A model generated the notes under the pieces. It did no database searches. It saw nothing but the letters and a program-made list of their open reading frames with translations, and had not been told where the DNA came from. Below are positions 17,425-26,880 of a stretch of 64,000 nucleotides of DNA, one piece after another; position 1 is the first letter of the stretch; every line of letters starts with the position of its first letter. A program made the translations under genes and the position numbers. The DNA comes from JAAYAO01 sp051133435 (GTDB taxonomy: Bacteria; Actinomycetota; Actinomycetes; Propionibacteriales; Propionibacteriaceae). Location of the stretch: assembly GCF_051133435.1 (NCBI RefSeq), contig NZ_JBPGNY010000007.1, forward strand, positions 33,251 through 97,250, given 5' to 3'.

Positions 17425-18462
17425 TCAGGGACGCTCGAGCTGGCGGTACTTCTCGCGCAGGGCCGCGGCGATCTCATCGGGGGTACGGGCGATGGACACC
17501 TCGGGCAGGTGGGTGCCGGGCAGGCCGGCCCGGGGGCCGTCGTCCACCGCGTCGATGCGCACCAGGAAGGACGGACGCTGCATCGACCGGAAGTGCAAGC
17601 GGCCCAGGTACTCACCCAGGATGCCGATCGAGAGCATCATCGCGCCGCTCAGAATCGCCAGCATGGACGCCAGGGTGGTGAAGCCGGCCACCTCGATACG
17701 GCCCATCAGGTAGCGCACCAGGACGAAGATCAGCAGGCCCACCCCGAGCAGTGAGGTGAAGGCGCCGAGCCAACTCACCAGCTTCAGCGGCACGGTGCCG
17801 TAGCCGGTGACCATGTTCATCGCATGGCGCACCAGCGACGAGAAGGTGTAACCGGATTTGCCGTCGTTGCGCATGTCCATCTGCACCCGAACACGCTCGA
17901 TACTGACGGTCGTCCAGCTCAGCAACACGTCCAGGTTGGTGAACTGGTCGGCGACGTGGGCGAAGCCGTCGCGCAGGTCGGTGCGGAAGGCGCGGAAGGC
18001 GCTGACGTCCTTGGCGCTGGGCACCTCGGCGGCGGCCAGAGCGGTCTTCACCGTGCGTGAGGCCAGCGAGCGCAGCAGCCCGTGTTCCTCTTCGGCGGCG
18101 ACGCCGTACACCAGGTCGATCAGCGGATTCTGCAAGGGGGCCAGCAGGGGTTCGATCTGTTCGGGCAGGTGCTGCAGGTCGTCGTCCATCGTGACCGTGA
18201 TCTCGTACCGCGCCCGGGCCAACCCCGCCAACAGGGCGTTGTGCTGGCCGTAGTTGCGGCGCAACAACACCGCGCGCACCACACCCGGATGATCGACCTC
18301 CAACGCGTGCGCCACCGCGTAGGTGTCGTCGGGAGAGCCGTCCACCACCATGATCACCTCGAAGGCCGTGGTCAACTTCGGGAGTTCGACCAGCAGCCGT
18401 TCCACCAACTTCGGCAGGGTGTCGCGCGACCGATAGCAGGGAATGACGACCGAAACCCTCAT
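17425..18462 (-). CDS. GtrB/DPM-like membrane glycosyltransferase
   Basis: This 345-residue family 2 transferase has the opening RVSVVIPCYRSRDTLPKLVE, VVDGSPDDT, a TVTMDDDLQHLPE metal-binding motif and DVSAFRAFRTD. Two C-terminal membrane helices span about 230-295. This layout matches undecaprenyl-phosphate sugar transferases such as GtrB and ArnC, which charge the lipid with a sugar for use outside the membrane. Its ATG overlaps the GtrA stop as ATGA. The tail after the helices (about 50 residues) is longer than usual. The sugar is not known. Confidence 0.88.
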   Translation of the reverse strand: MRVSVVIPCYRSRDTLPKLVERLLVELPKLTTAFEVIMVVDGSPDDTYAVAHALEVDHPGVVRAVLLRRNYGQHNALLAGLARARYEITVTMDDDLQHLPEQIEPLLAPLQNPLIDLVYGVAAEEEHGLLRSLASRTVKTALAAAEVPSAKDVSAFRAFRTDLRDGFAHVADQFTNLDVLLSWTTVSIERVRVQMDMRNDGKSGYTFSSLVRHAMNMVTGYGTVPLKLVSWLGAFTSLLGVGLLIFVLVRYLMGRIEVAGFTTLASMLAILSGAMMLSIGILGEYLGRLHFRSMQRPSFLVRIDAVDDGPRAGLPGTHLPEVSIARTPDEIAAALREKYRQLERP

Positions 18463-18932
18463 GGTTGCTCCTTGGTCACATGCTCGGACGGCTCCTGGGC
18501 GGGTGGCCGCGCGTCGTGTTCGGGTTCGCGATCGCGGAAGGAGAAGAACCGGTGCCCCAGATAGCTCGCGACCGCGATCACCACGATGGCCAGCACCTGG
18601 GCGAACAGCGGCGGCATCCCGAAGACCTCGACCAGGAAGGGCGTGGCGACCAAGCCGGCGATCGCACCGGAGGCCCAGACCGACAGGAACCGCACGAAGT
18701 CGGCCCAGATCGTGCCGCGGGAGTGGAAGACGAGATTGCGGTAGGCGGGAAAGGCGCAGGCGATGGTGATGGCTTGGGCCACCAGGATCGCGATCATGTA
18801 GTGCCAGCCGATCCACAACCCCAGGGCCACCAGTCCGACGTAGCCCAGAGCCGTGCAGCCCGCCACCACCAGATAGCGCAACTGGTGGTACGACCGGAAC
18901 AGGTCGATGATGCGTCTCAACAGGCTCGGCAC
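18459..18932 (-). CDS. GtrA-family flippase-like membrane protein
   Basis: This 157-residue protein has four predicted membrane helices. LRYLVVAGCTALGYVGLVAL comes first, and the last ends in the typical SYLGHRFFSFRDRE. A charged, Pro/Glu-rich cytoplasmic tail follows. GtrA proteins are thought to flip polyprenyl-phosphate-linked sugars or otherwise support a GtrB transferase, and here the two genes overlap by 4 bp. It is divergent from the WecE-like gene with only 40 bp between them, so promoters there must be compact. Confidence 0.9.
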   Translation of the reverse strand: MPSLLRRIIDLFRSYHQLRYLVVAGCTALGYVGLVALGLWIGWHYMIAILVAQAITIACAFPAYRNLVFHSRGTIWADFVRFLSVWASGAIAGLVATPFLVEVFGMPPLFAQVLAIVVIAVASYLGHRFFSFRDREPEHDARPPAQEPSEHVTKEQP

Positions 18933-18972
18933 CGCACTACTGTAAGGGTGTCCGATTGTGAAAGGTGAATCC

Positions 18973-20112
18973 GTGAGCCGAATCCTGTTCAGCGAGCCCT
19001 ACCTGGCCGGGCTGGAGAGTGAGTACGTCGCCGAGGCTCTGGCCTCACCGGGATGGCAGGGGGACGGTCCGTTCACCGCGAAGGCGACCCGCTGGCTGAC
19101 CGAGTACACCGGCGCCCCACACGCCCTGCTCACCACCAGCTGCACCCACGCCCTGGAGATGTCGGTGATGCTGCTTGGGATCGGCCCCGGGGACGAGGTG
19201 GTCGTGCCCTCCTTCACTTTCTCGTCCACGGCCGCCGCGGTGGCGATTCGGGGAGCGACGCCGGTGTTCGTCGATGTCGACCCGGTCACCTTGAACATCG
19301 ACCCAGCCCTGGTGGAGGCGGCGATCACCGAACGCACCAAGGCGGTGTTCATCGTCCATTACGGCGGGGTGGCCTGCGACATGCCCGCCCTGCAACGCAT
19401 CACCGCCGAACACGGGCTGCACCTGGTCGAGGACAATGCCCACGCCATCGGCGCTTACCTGGACGATCGACACCTGGGCACCTTCGGAACGCTCGCCACC
19501 CAGAGTTGGCATGCCACCAAGAATGTCGCCTGCGGTGAGGGCGGGGCGTTGCTGATCAACGACCCCGAGCTGTTCGAGCCGGCCGAGGTGCTGCGCGAGA
19601 AGGGCACGAACCGGTCGAAGTTCCTGCGCGGTCAGGTCGACAAGTACACCTGGGTGGAGCAGGGCTCGTCCTACCTGCCCAGCGACATTCTGGCCGCACT
19701 GTTGCTGGCCCAGTTCGAACGCTTCGAGCAGATTCAGGCCCGCCGGCACCGGGTGTGGGACGCCTACGCCGCCGAGTTGGCCGATTGGGCCGCGGCGCAG
19801 AACGTCGCCTTGATGACCATTCCGGCCGGACGCCGCCATCCGGCCCACGCCTTCTTCATGGTGATGCCCAGCCACGCCGATCAGGGCGGGCTGCTGACCC
19901 ATCTGCGCGAACACGACATCGTCGGCACCTTCCACTACCAGCCACTCGATTCCGCACCGGCCGGACGGGCCTTCGGCCGCACCCCCGCGCCTTGTCCGGT
20001 CACCGCCGATGCGGCGATGCGGCTGGTGCGCCTGCCGCTGCACGCCAAGATGACCGACGAGGACATCGCCCGGGTGATCGGCGTGACCCGCGAGTACCGG
20101 GTGCAGGCATGA
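18973..20112 (+). CDS. wecE: dTDP-4-amino-4,6-dideoxygalactose transaminase
   Basis: This 379-residue PLP aminotransferase has LLTTSCTHALEMSVMLLGIG near residue 52, PSFTFSSTAAAV, LVEDNAHAIGAYL near 151 and the Schiff-base lysine K183 in SWHATKNVACGEGGAL. The internal-aldimine context and the TSCTHALEM segment match WecE/RffA. It converts dTDP-4-keto-6-deoxyglucose, the RmlB product, to dTDP-Fuc4N. The GTG at 18973 after AAGGTG is preferred over a GTG at 18958. It is coupled to the WecD-like gene by ATGA. Confidence 0.88.
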   Translation: MSRILFSEPYLAGLESEYVAEALASPGWQGDGPFTAKATRWLTEYTGAPHALLTTSCTHALEMSVMLLGIGPGDEVVVPSFTFSSTAAAVAIRGATPVFVDVDPVTLNIDPALVEAAITERTKAVFIVHYGGVACDMPALQRITAEHGLHLVEDNAHAIGAYLDDRHLGTFGTLATQSWHATKNVACGEGGALLINDPELFEPAEVLREKGTNRSKFLRGQVDKYTWVEQGSSYLPSDILAALLLAQFERFEQIQARRHRVWDAYAAELADWAAAQNVALMTIPAGRRHPAHAFFMVMPSHADQGGLLTHLREHDIVGTFHYQPLDSAPAGRAFGRTPAPCPVTADAAMRLVRLPLHAKMTDEDIARVIGVTREYRVQA

Positions 20113-20876
20113 GCTGGGCGGGGCTGAGCGGTTCGGGGGTCACGCTGAGTGACAGCCCGTACGAGACCAACCGCTTCGGACGTACCTTCGCCCGGATCGT
20201 GGTGGGCCACGACGCCGACGAATCGGTCGCCGGTGAACTCACGAGCCTGATCGACGGCTGTGAGGCCGAGATCATCGTGGTGCGGTATCCGGCCGGGCTG
20301 GCCCGACTCGGTGCGGTGCTGGCCAAGTCGGGACGAGGCGTGCTGCCCGCCGACACCTTGGTTTATTGGGAGGTGCCGGCCGCCGATGCCGAGGCCGCCG
20401 GGGCCGACGGGCTGACCACCTCGGTCGACGACACTCCCTCGGCCGAAACCTCCGCGGTGTTGCGCCGGGTGGTGGAGGCCTCCTTCGCCGGTTACGGCAA
20501 CCACTACACCGCCAACCCCGACCTCGACCCCGAGCTGGCGCTGGCCGGCTATCTGGAATGGGCCGCACGCGCCTATGCCACCAACCCGCGCAATGTGGTG
20601 CTGCTGCGGCACCGCGACGAGGTGGTCGGGGCCGCGACGCTGACCAGCGACGGTGACGACCTGGAGATCGAGTTGGCCGGTCTCGTCCCGGCAGCCCAGG
20701 GTCAGGGCTGGTATGCCGACCTGCTCACCGCGGTGCGGGCCGAGGCGGTGAAGCGCGGCCTGGGCCGGGTGATCATCTCGACCCAGGCGGCCAACGTCCG
20801 GGTGCAGCGGGCCTGGGCCCGGGCCGGTTTCAAACCCTTCGCGGCGGTGAACACCTGCCACCTGATCCGGCGCTGA
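20109..20876 (+). CDS. wecD: dTDP-4-amino-4,6-dideoxygalactose N-acetyltransferase, WecD-like
   Basis: This 255-residue protein begins with a WecD-type N-terminal region (SPYETNRFGRTFARI). A GNAT domain follows from about residue 110: AGYGNHYTANPDLDP, LLRHRDEVVGAATL, and the acetyl-CoA loop LVPAAQGQGWYADLL. The end reads NVRVQRAWARAGFKPF. WecD acetylates dTDP-Fuc4N to dTDP-Fuc4NAc. The 4-bp overlap with the WecE-like gene strongly supports the role. Sequence similarity to the enterobacterial enzyme is modest at this level of inspection. Confidence 0.8.
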   Translation: MSWAGLSGSGVTLSDSPYETNRFGRTFARIVVGHDADESVAGELTSLIDGCEAEIIVVRYPAGLARLGAVLAKSGRGVLPADTLVYWEVPAADAEAAGADGLTTSVDDTPSAETSAVLRRVVEASFAGYGNHYTANPDLDPELALAGYLEWAARAYATNPRNVVLLRHRDEVVGAATLTSDGDDLEIELAGLVPAAQGQGWYADLLTAVRAEAVKRGLGRVIISTQAANVRVQRAWARAGFKPFAAVNTCHLIRR

Positions 20877-20883
20877 GCCCGAC

Positions 20884-23286
20884 CTAGAGCCGGTAGATGT
20901 GCACGTCGGAGTTCTCGTAGACCAGCTCGGCGTGGTCGGCGAGTTCTTCGCTGAACGCTCCGGCGTGTTTGTCGGCGAACAGCCAGCGCACCTTGCGGGC
21001 CCGTAACGCGTCCAGCACCTCGGGGGTGGGGGCGTAGAAGGCCGCCTCGTTGAGCTTGAACAGTTCCTGGTCGTGGAAGGGCTGGCGGGAGAAGATCAGG
21101 TCGTTCGTGCCGTGCGCCTGATGGGCCTCGGCGGTGTACCCCCAACCCTCGAGCAGCACCCGACGCTGGGTGAACGCGCCCACCCAGAACAGCCTGGTGT
21201 CACAGTCGGGCACGGTCTTCTTGACCGCACAGTGCAGGTTGGTGGCCACGATGTCGGATGTCGCGGAGTTGTCGCGCAACCACAGGGTGGCCGACGTTTC
21301 GGCCGCGGTGACCGTGGTCGGGGACTCCGTCGTGGGACGGGCCGCGGCTATGTGCGCTGATTGAACCCCGTCGTAGGCCACCACCAGCGCGCCCGCCAGG
21401 GCCAGGGCCGGAATCAGCAACCGCTGCACCCAACGTCGGTTCGGCCACCGGCGACGCAGGCCGTACACCAGTACTGCGGCACCGGCCAGGGCGATGGCCC
21501 AGTGGGCGAATCGAAGCCAGTCGGGGTGAGTGTTGCCCGCATAGAGCACCCGGGTCAGCGGCAGCGCTGCGCCGAACTGTCCGGCCACGAAGCCCAGCCA
21601 CACCCCGGCCCGTCCGGTACGCCACAACCAGGCAACGACGAGCACGGTGGCGCAGGCCAGCAACCAGAGGGCGTAGGAGGGAATGATCGTGCGGTTGATC
21701 TCGGAGGCCTGCTCGGGTTGGGGGGCGAGTTGGCGCAGGTTGAGCAACAGGGCGGCGCCGACCGCGTAGCCGAAGATGGCAGCACCGATGCTGATGGTGC
21801 GGCCGTGGGCGGCGCAGCTGCGGTGCCAGGCCCAGTGGGCACCGACCCCGGCCATCAGATGCCAGGCGACCACGGCACCGAGAAAGAAGTAGACCTGCGA
21901 GAAACCGTCCTGGTTCACCAGCATCATCGCCGCCCAGCCGGCAACTCCGATGCCGAGCATCAGCCAGGCACTGGGGTTGGCCCGCCAGCGGGGAGCCGAG
22001 ATCCAGACGTACCCGAAGGCGATCACGTAGCCGAGCAGCAGCAGGCCCAGCAGCAGCGGTGCGCCGGCACGATCCAGGCCGGGCAGCACCGGGTCCAGGG
22101 AGGTGGGGGTACGGCCGTGCATCTGCACCCAGGCCGTATGCAGCCGGAAGGACGAGAAGAGTTGAACGTGCACCCCGGCCGAACCACCGGAGGTGAGCGG
22201 CATCGTGGCCGCCAGCACCGCCGCCGTCGCGCCCAGACCGAGCAGGGCCGGTTTGAGATGGCTGCGCAGGGTCAGCAGGCACATCGCCACCACGGCGAGC
22301 ATGCCGCAGATCAGTACCGGCAGCACCGAGCCCTTGGCGCCGGAGTTGCCCAACAGGGCGAGCACCAGCACGACCCAGTGACCCGGGGACAGCCGGCGCT
22401 GTTGCAAGAGCATCACCAGCATCGACATCGCCAACGGGGTGACTGCCAGGGCGAACTGTTGGGAGGGGCTGTGTACCGCCGAGGGGTGTAGTCCGGGAAG
22501 CTCACCCCATACCGGCAGAATCGCCGCCGCATTGGCGACGCACAGCGCGGCCAGGGCTCCGGGCCAGTAGGCACCGGTGAGCTGTTTGCCGATCACCATC
22601 ACCATGCCGAGCGCGGCCAACAGCACCACCGGCATCCACAGCCGCATCATCAGCACGTTCAGATCGAGGCCGGTGCCGGCCAGGGAGGCGATGTGGGCGT
22701 TGGAGAACCAGTGGTACCAGAACGGGGTGCCCGCAACCTGGGGCAGATCGGGCGGTACCGCATGCTGAAGCTGGGCGGTGAGCGCCAACTGCCAGAAATC
22801 GTCCTGGAACCAGTGCAGTCGCCCGGGGGGCAGATCCGACGGTGAGAAGAGCAACCGACTGACGCCTGCCAGAACCCTGATCACCGCGGCGGTGAACAAC
22901 CAGATAGCGACCGCGCCGGGCCCGGCCGGCGCCGGCTCCCGACGTCGCCAGGCGTAACGGAATCGGGGCAGCAGACTGACCACCAGCACCGGTACCGGCC
23001 AGGCGATGAAGGCCTGGTTCACGCCCAGCCAGGTGAGCAGCAGCCACAACTGCACGCTGACCGCCATGCCGAGGGTGATGCCCACCATGATCTCGGTGAA
23101 CCAACTGCCGCGGCGGCCCAACAGCAGCCGGGCCAACACCACCCCGGGCAACGCAACCAGCCACAGCCAGGTGATCGCATACAGCGCGATCTGGGTTTCG
23201 GGAGTGTCGTTCAGCCACCAGAAAAACAGCAGGGTGGCTGCCAGCAACAGCGCGGCCGCTGTGGCATGCACTCGGGCCGGTATCAC
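20884..23286 (-). CDS. Large polytopic membrane protein, GT-C-like
   Basis: This ~800-residue protein has many membrane helices spread over residues 1-660. They begin ATAAALLLAATLLFFWWL. A soluble C-terminal domain (~670-800) ends the protein. A periplasmic-loop segment with QDDFWQLALTAQLQHAVPP and TPFWYHWFSNAHIASLAG resembles the acidic loop of GT-C glycosyltransferases that use polyprenyl-phosphate sugars. The GTG at 23286 overlaps the rmlB stop (GTGA), so the genes are coupled. It converges with wecD, 7 bp apart. It may transfer a lipid-linked sugar outside the membrane. The exact family is not certain. Confidence 0.75.
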   Translation of the reverse strand: MIPARVHATAAALLLAATLLFFWWLNDTPETQIALYAITWLWLVALPGVVLARLLLGRRGSWFTEIMVGITLGMAVSVQLWLLLTWLGVNQAFIAWPVPVLVVSLLPRFRYAWRRREPAPAGPGAVAIWLFTAAVIRVLAGVSRLLFSPSDLPPGRLHWFQDDFWQLALTAQLQHAVPPDLPQVAGTPFWYHWFSNAHIASLAGTGLDLNVLMMRLWMPVVLLAALGMVMVIGKQLTGAYWPGALAALCVANAAAILPVWGELPGLHPSAVHSPSQQFALAVTPLAMSMLVMLLQQRRLSPGHWVVLVLALLGNSGAKGSVLPVLICGMLAVVAMCLLTLRSHLKPALLGLGATAAVLAATMPLTSGGSAGVHVQLFSSFRLHTAWVQMHGRTPTSLDPVLPGLDRAGAPLLLGLLLLGYVIAFGYVWISAPRWRANPSAWLMLGIGVAGWAAMMLVNQDGFSQVYFFLGAVVAWHLMAGVGAHWAWHRSCAAHGRTISIGAAIFGYAVGAALLLNLRQLAPQPEQASEINRTIIPSYALWLLACATVLVVAWLWRTGRAGVWLGFVAGQFGAALPLTRVLYAGNTHPDWLRFAHWAIALAGAAVLVYGLRRRWPNRRWVQRLLIPALALAGALVVAYDGVQSAHIAAARPTTESPTTVTAAETSATLWLRDNSATSDIVATNLHCAVKKTVPDCDTRLFWVGAFTQRRVLLEGWGYTAEAHQAHGTNDLIFSRQPFHDQELFKLNEAAFYAPTPEVLDALRARKVRWLFADKHAGAFSEELADHAELVYENSDVHIYRL

Positions 23287-24281
23287 TGACCCGTCTTCGC
23301 GTACTTCTGCTCGGTGGCGGCCTTCATCGGACGCCACCAGTCCTCATGGGCGCGGTACCACTCGATGGTCGCGGCCAGACCGGATTCGAAGTCGCGGTAC
23401 TGCGGCTGCCAGCCGAGCTCGTCGCGAAGGCGCGTCCAGTCGATCGCATAGCGCAGGTCGTGGCCGGGCCGGTCGTTGACGTGATCGTAGGCGTCGGCGG
23501 GTTGTCCCATCTTGGTCAGGATCATTTCGATCACCGACTTGTTGTTCATTTCCCCGTCCGCGCCGATCAAGTAGGTCTCGCCGATTCGTCCGTCCTCGAG
23601 AATCCGCACCACCGCGGCATTGTGATCGTCGACGTGAATCCAGTCGCGCACGTTGAGTCCGGCGCCGTAGAGCTTGGGACGCAGCCCGTCGATCACATTG
23701 GTGATCTGTCGGGGAATGAACTTCTCGACATGCTGGTAGGGGCCGTAGTTGTTCGAGCAGTTGCTCAGCGTGGCCGGCACCCCGAAGCTGCGCACCCAGG
23801 CGCGCACCAGGTGGTCGCTGGACGCCTTCGAGGCCGAGTAGGGGCTGGACGGGTTGTAGGCGGTGGTCTCGGCGAACCGCTCCGGGTCGTCCAACTCGAG
23901 GTCGCCGTACACCTCATCGGTGGAGATGTGGTGGTAGCGCACCCCGGTGCGACGCACTGCTTCGAGCAGCACGAAGGTGCCGACAATATTGGTCTGTATG
24001 AACGGGGAGGGGTCGTTCAGCGAGTTGTCGTTGTGCGACTCGGCCGCGAAATGCACGATCCGATCGACCCGGTCGGCCAGTTCGTTGACCACCGCCGCAT
24101 CGGCCACATCACCGTGCACGAACTCGACCCGGTTTTCCGGGAGCCCGGCCAGGGAGGAGCGATGACCCGCATAGGTCAGGGCGTCGAGCACCACCACTTC
24201 GTCGTCGGTGTGCCCGATCAGGTGGTGAACGAAGTTGGCACCGATGAACCCGGCACCCCCGGTGACCAATGTGCGTGTCAT
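23283..24281 (-). CDS. rmlB: dTDP-glucose 4,6-dehydratase
   Basis: This 332-residue extended SDR has TLVTGGAGFIGANFVHHLI at the N-terminus, HFAAESHNDNSL, catalytic T121-D122-E123 in STDEVYGDL, and Y148/K152 in PYSASKAS. SNNYGPYQHVEKFIPRQI and NVRDWIHVDDH follow. It forms dTDP-4-keto-6-deoxyglucose for the WecE-like transaminase. ATG at 24281 was taken; an ATG three codons upstream is equally possible, and neither has a clear ribosome-binding site, so a leaderless transcript is possible. Confidence 0.95.
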   Translation of the reverse strand: MTRTLVTGGAGFIGANFVHHLIGHTDDEVVVLDALTYAGHRSSLAGLPENRVEFVHGDVADAAVVNELADRVDRIVHFAAESHNDNSLNDPSPFIQTNIVGTFVLLEAVRRTGVRYHHISTDEVYGDLELDDPERFAETTAYNPSSPYSASKASSDHLVRAWVRSFGVPATLSNCSNNYGPYQHVEKFIPRQITNVIDGLRPKLYGAGLNVRDWIHVDDHNAAVVRILEDGRIGETYLIGADGEMNNKSVIEMILTKMGQPADAYDHVNDRPGHDLRYAIDWTRLRDELGWQPQYRDFESGLAATIEWYRAHEDWWRPMKAATEQKYAKTGQ

Positions 24282-24326
24282 GGAATGCATCGTAACCGGG
24301 TTCGGTCGCTGCCCTATCATCCGAGG

Positions 24327-25073
24327 GTGAGCGGCAAACCCGCTCCGCGGCGCATCCGTCCCGACGGACTGAAGGCGGACGGGACGGATGTCGTACCGGG
24401 CGTGCGCCGGACCCGGTTGCGTGAACGCGGCGCTTGGACGTTCGCCGGCGCGGTGTTTGTGGTGGCGACCGGTATCGGTATTGCTCTGATGCGGATGATC
24501 GCCTCCGGCGGCCCGAGAATGACCAACCTGCCCCTACATGTGGAACTGTTGCTGGCCAGCCGCGCGACCGGGGCCCAACCCGGGTACTCGATCTACTACC
24601 CGCTGCTGTCGGCAGCATCGCTGGGCTCGGATGATCCCGCCGTCGTGCTCTCGGTGGCGACGGTATTGCTCGGGTAGTGATCGGGCTGCGCGTGATGATC
24701 ACGTACCTGGTCGCGCGATGCTGGGGAGTCGGTCGGTGGCCGGCGGTGCCGGTGGCGGTGGGTCTGGCTGTCGTGATGCCGCTGTCGTTGCCCGGGGAGT
24801 ACCTGTAGCTGGGCAAGTTCACCGGCACCATCTGGCACAACTCGACCACGATCCTGGCGATGCCGTTCAGCCTGCTGTTCTTCGTGGTGGCCGTGGAATA
24901 CCTCGGGCGCCGCCGGGTGCCGCGGTGGCTGCATGTGGCGCTGGTTGCGTTGGCTTGTCGCGGGTCTCGGACTGGTGCAAGTGCTGCTCGGCATCTACTT
25001 CTTGGTTGTGATGGGGCACGGGTGGCCCGCCACCTGGGTTCGCCTGTTCGCCGAACCGGTCCCGCGCTGGTGA
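24327..25073 (+). pseudogene. Decayed polytopic membrane protein
   Basis: Three reading frames must be joined to recover one protein. Frame 1 starts at the GTG at 24327 and ends at TAG 24675-24677; it includes a membrane helix and PGYSIYYPLLSAASLG. Frame 2 continues with VMITYLVARCWGVG, has an in-frame TAG at 24805-24807, then GKFTGTIWHNSTTILAMPF and LLFFVVAVEYLGRR. Frame 3, from about 24950, gives LVQVLLGIYFLVVMGHGWPA and stops at 25071. The W-H-N-S-T-T motif with flanking helices occurs in a family of bacterial integral membrane proteins of unknown function. Two frameshifts plus a stop make it non-functional unless the sequence has errors. Confidence 0.8.
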
Positions 25074-25209
25074 GGGCACGGCAACGTCGGCACCTTTCAC
25101 CCTGACGCGAACTCGCTGACGATTCGGCGGGTAGCGACTTACTGTGGGGGGGCACCCGTGACATGCTGGACAATCATGGGCACGGGTGCCCGCGACAGCA
25201 GGAGGAAAT

Positions 25210-26820
25210 GTGCGGACGCGAGTGGTGATCCAATCCCGACTCAACTCGTCCCGATTGCCGGGCAAGGCATTGCTCACCCTGGGGGGCATGCCGTTGATCG
25301 AGTTGGTGGCCCGCCGGGCCTCGCGTGCCGGTCACGAAGTGGTGGTCGCGACCAGCCTGGAGCCCTATGACAACCACATCCACAACCACCTGACCTCGTG
25401 CGGCATCAACGTGGTGCGCGGCCCGCTGGACGACGTGCTGGGCCGCTTCGTGCTGGCCACCGCCGACCTCGACCCGGGCGACCGGGTGGTGCGGCTGACC
25501 GGTGACAACCCGGTGCTCGACTCCGACATCATCGACGAGTTGATCGCCGCGATGGACGAATCGGGCCACACCTACGGACGGGTCGACATCGAGCAGGTGC
25601 CCGAAGGTTTGGGCTGCGAGGTCTTCACCGTCGATGCCCTGCGGGCCGCCAACGAACAGGCCCGGGCCTCTTATGACCGCGAACACGTCACCCCCTGGCT
25701 GCGCCGTGAGTACGGTGAACTGCTGTTCGCACCCAAGAACAACCCGCCGGACGTGGTGGCCTACCGGTGCACCGTCGACAGCCTGGCCGACTACGACCGG
25801 GCCTGCACCATGTTCCACGGCTGGCCCGACCCGGTCGCCGTCCCCTGGGTGGAACTGATCGGCAAACTGGGCCGGATGCTGGACGAGGCCGGCCCGATCG
25901 TCCCGCGGGTCGACCGTTCCGAGATGAAGCAATCCCGGCTGCTCCTGGGCGCGGGCCAATTGGGCAGTGACGCAGGTCTAGTCGAGCGGGTGCGTCCCGA
26001 CGCCGCCCAGATTCGCGCGATCATGGCCGCCGCGGTGGTGCAGGGCGTCAGCCACGTCGAAGCCGGCCGCGACGACGGTGGCTCGGAGGCCGCGGTGCGG
26101 ACCGGCACCGAACCGGCCCTGAAACAGCGCATCGGCCTGATCACCCGAATCGCGTCCCTGCGCCGGGTCACCCCCGACGCCCTGGTACCCAAACTCGAAG
26201 CCTCGATGGAACGCAGCTTCGCCGAACTCGGCCGCCGCAAGGTCGACGCGGTGCTGCTAAGTTCGGTCTCCGATGCCGACCGAGCCGGTCAGGCAGCTTG
26301 GAAGCGGTTGATCAAGTACCGCGACGACGGGCTCACCGGACGCATCGGCGTGGTGCTCGAAGACCCCACCGACGTGGCCTGGGCCGAGCGGCTGCCCGAA
26401 CTCGGGTACCTCACCCTGCCTTTCTCGGTCGCCGACCGGCGTTGGGAAGAAGTGCAGCCGAAACTGCAGGAACTGTCCGACCGCGGGGTGATCGTGTCGG
26501 TGCACAGCGTCTACCTGCAGGGTGTACTGAGTTCGACCAACGCCCTGCGCGAGGACCTGCCGGGCGTTTCCACGCTGCGTAGTGGGGTGCGCCGAGCTGT
26601 GCAGTCGCTGGGCCGGCTGAACGCCGCCGACCTGTGCATGGCCTACGTGCTGGGGCACCCCTGGGTCACCTCGATCACCATCGGCGCCGAAACCGAGGAG
26701 CAGATGGTCGAGAACATGCGGCTGTCGGCCGGTGAGCCGTTGACGCCCGAGGAGATCGCCCAGGTGCATGAGATCGTGCCACCCGCCCCCGAAGAGCTGC
26801 TGATCGCCAACGGACGCTGA
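25210..26820 (+). CDS. pseF: SpsF/PseF-type cytidylyltransferase fused to degenerate aldo/keto reductase
   Basis: This 536-residue two-domain protein starts with GTG right after AGGAGG. Residues 1-235 are a CMP-sugar synthetase of the SpsF/PseF type: VVIQSRLNSSRLPGKALLTL, RLTGDNPVLDSDIIDELI and REHVTPWLRREYG. This half should activate pseudaminic acid with CTP. Residues ~240-536 follow the aldo/keto reductase barrel order, but the catalytic set is lost. The usual DTA-x-x-YG-x-SE is EAGRDDGGSE, the lysine of the TK motif is arginine (LITRIAS), and the barrel histidine is serine (AVLLSSVSD). The second domain may be structural or regulatory. Confidence 0.83.
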   Translation: MRTRVVIQSRLNSSRLPGKALLTLGGMPLIELVARRASRAGHEVVVATSLEPYDNHIHNHLTSCGINVVRGPLDDVLGRFVLATADLDPGDRVVRLTGDNPVLDSDIIDELIAAMDESGHTYGRVDIEQVPEGLGCEVFTVDALRAANEQARASYDREHVTPWLRREYGELLFAPKNNPPDVVAYRCTVDSLADYDRACTMFHGWPDPVAVPWVELIGKLGRMLDEAGPIVPRVDRSEMKQSRLLLGAGQLGSDAGLVERVRPDAAQIRAIMAAAVVQGVSHVEAGRDDGGSEAAVRTGTEPALKQRIGLITRIASLRRVTPDALVPKLEASMERSFAELGRRKVDAVLLSSVSDADRAGQAAWKRLIKYRDDGLTGRIGVVLEDPTDVAWAERLPELGYLTLPFSVADRRWEEVQPKLQELSDRGVIVSVHSVYLQGVLSSTNALREDLPGVSTLRSGVRRAVQSLGRLNAADLCMAYVLGHPWVTSITIGAETEEQMVENMRLSAGEPLTPEEIAQVHEIVPPAPEELLIANGR

Positions 26821-26880
26821 TTCCCGACCCGGTCAACATGGAACTGCTGCTGAGCTGACCCGCTGCCGATCGCGGCTTGG

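Noticed and set aside
16501..24281. dTDP-rhamnose pathway
   Set aside because: RmlA and RmlB are present but no RmlC or RmlD; WecE- and WecD-like genes point to Fuc4NAc instead.
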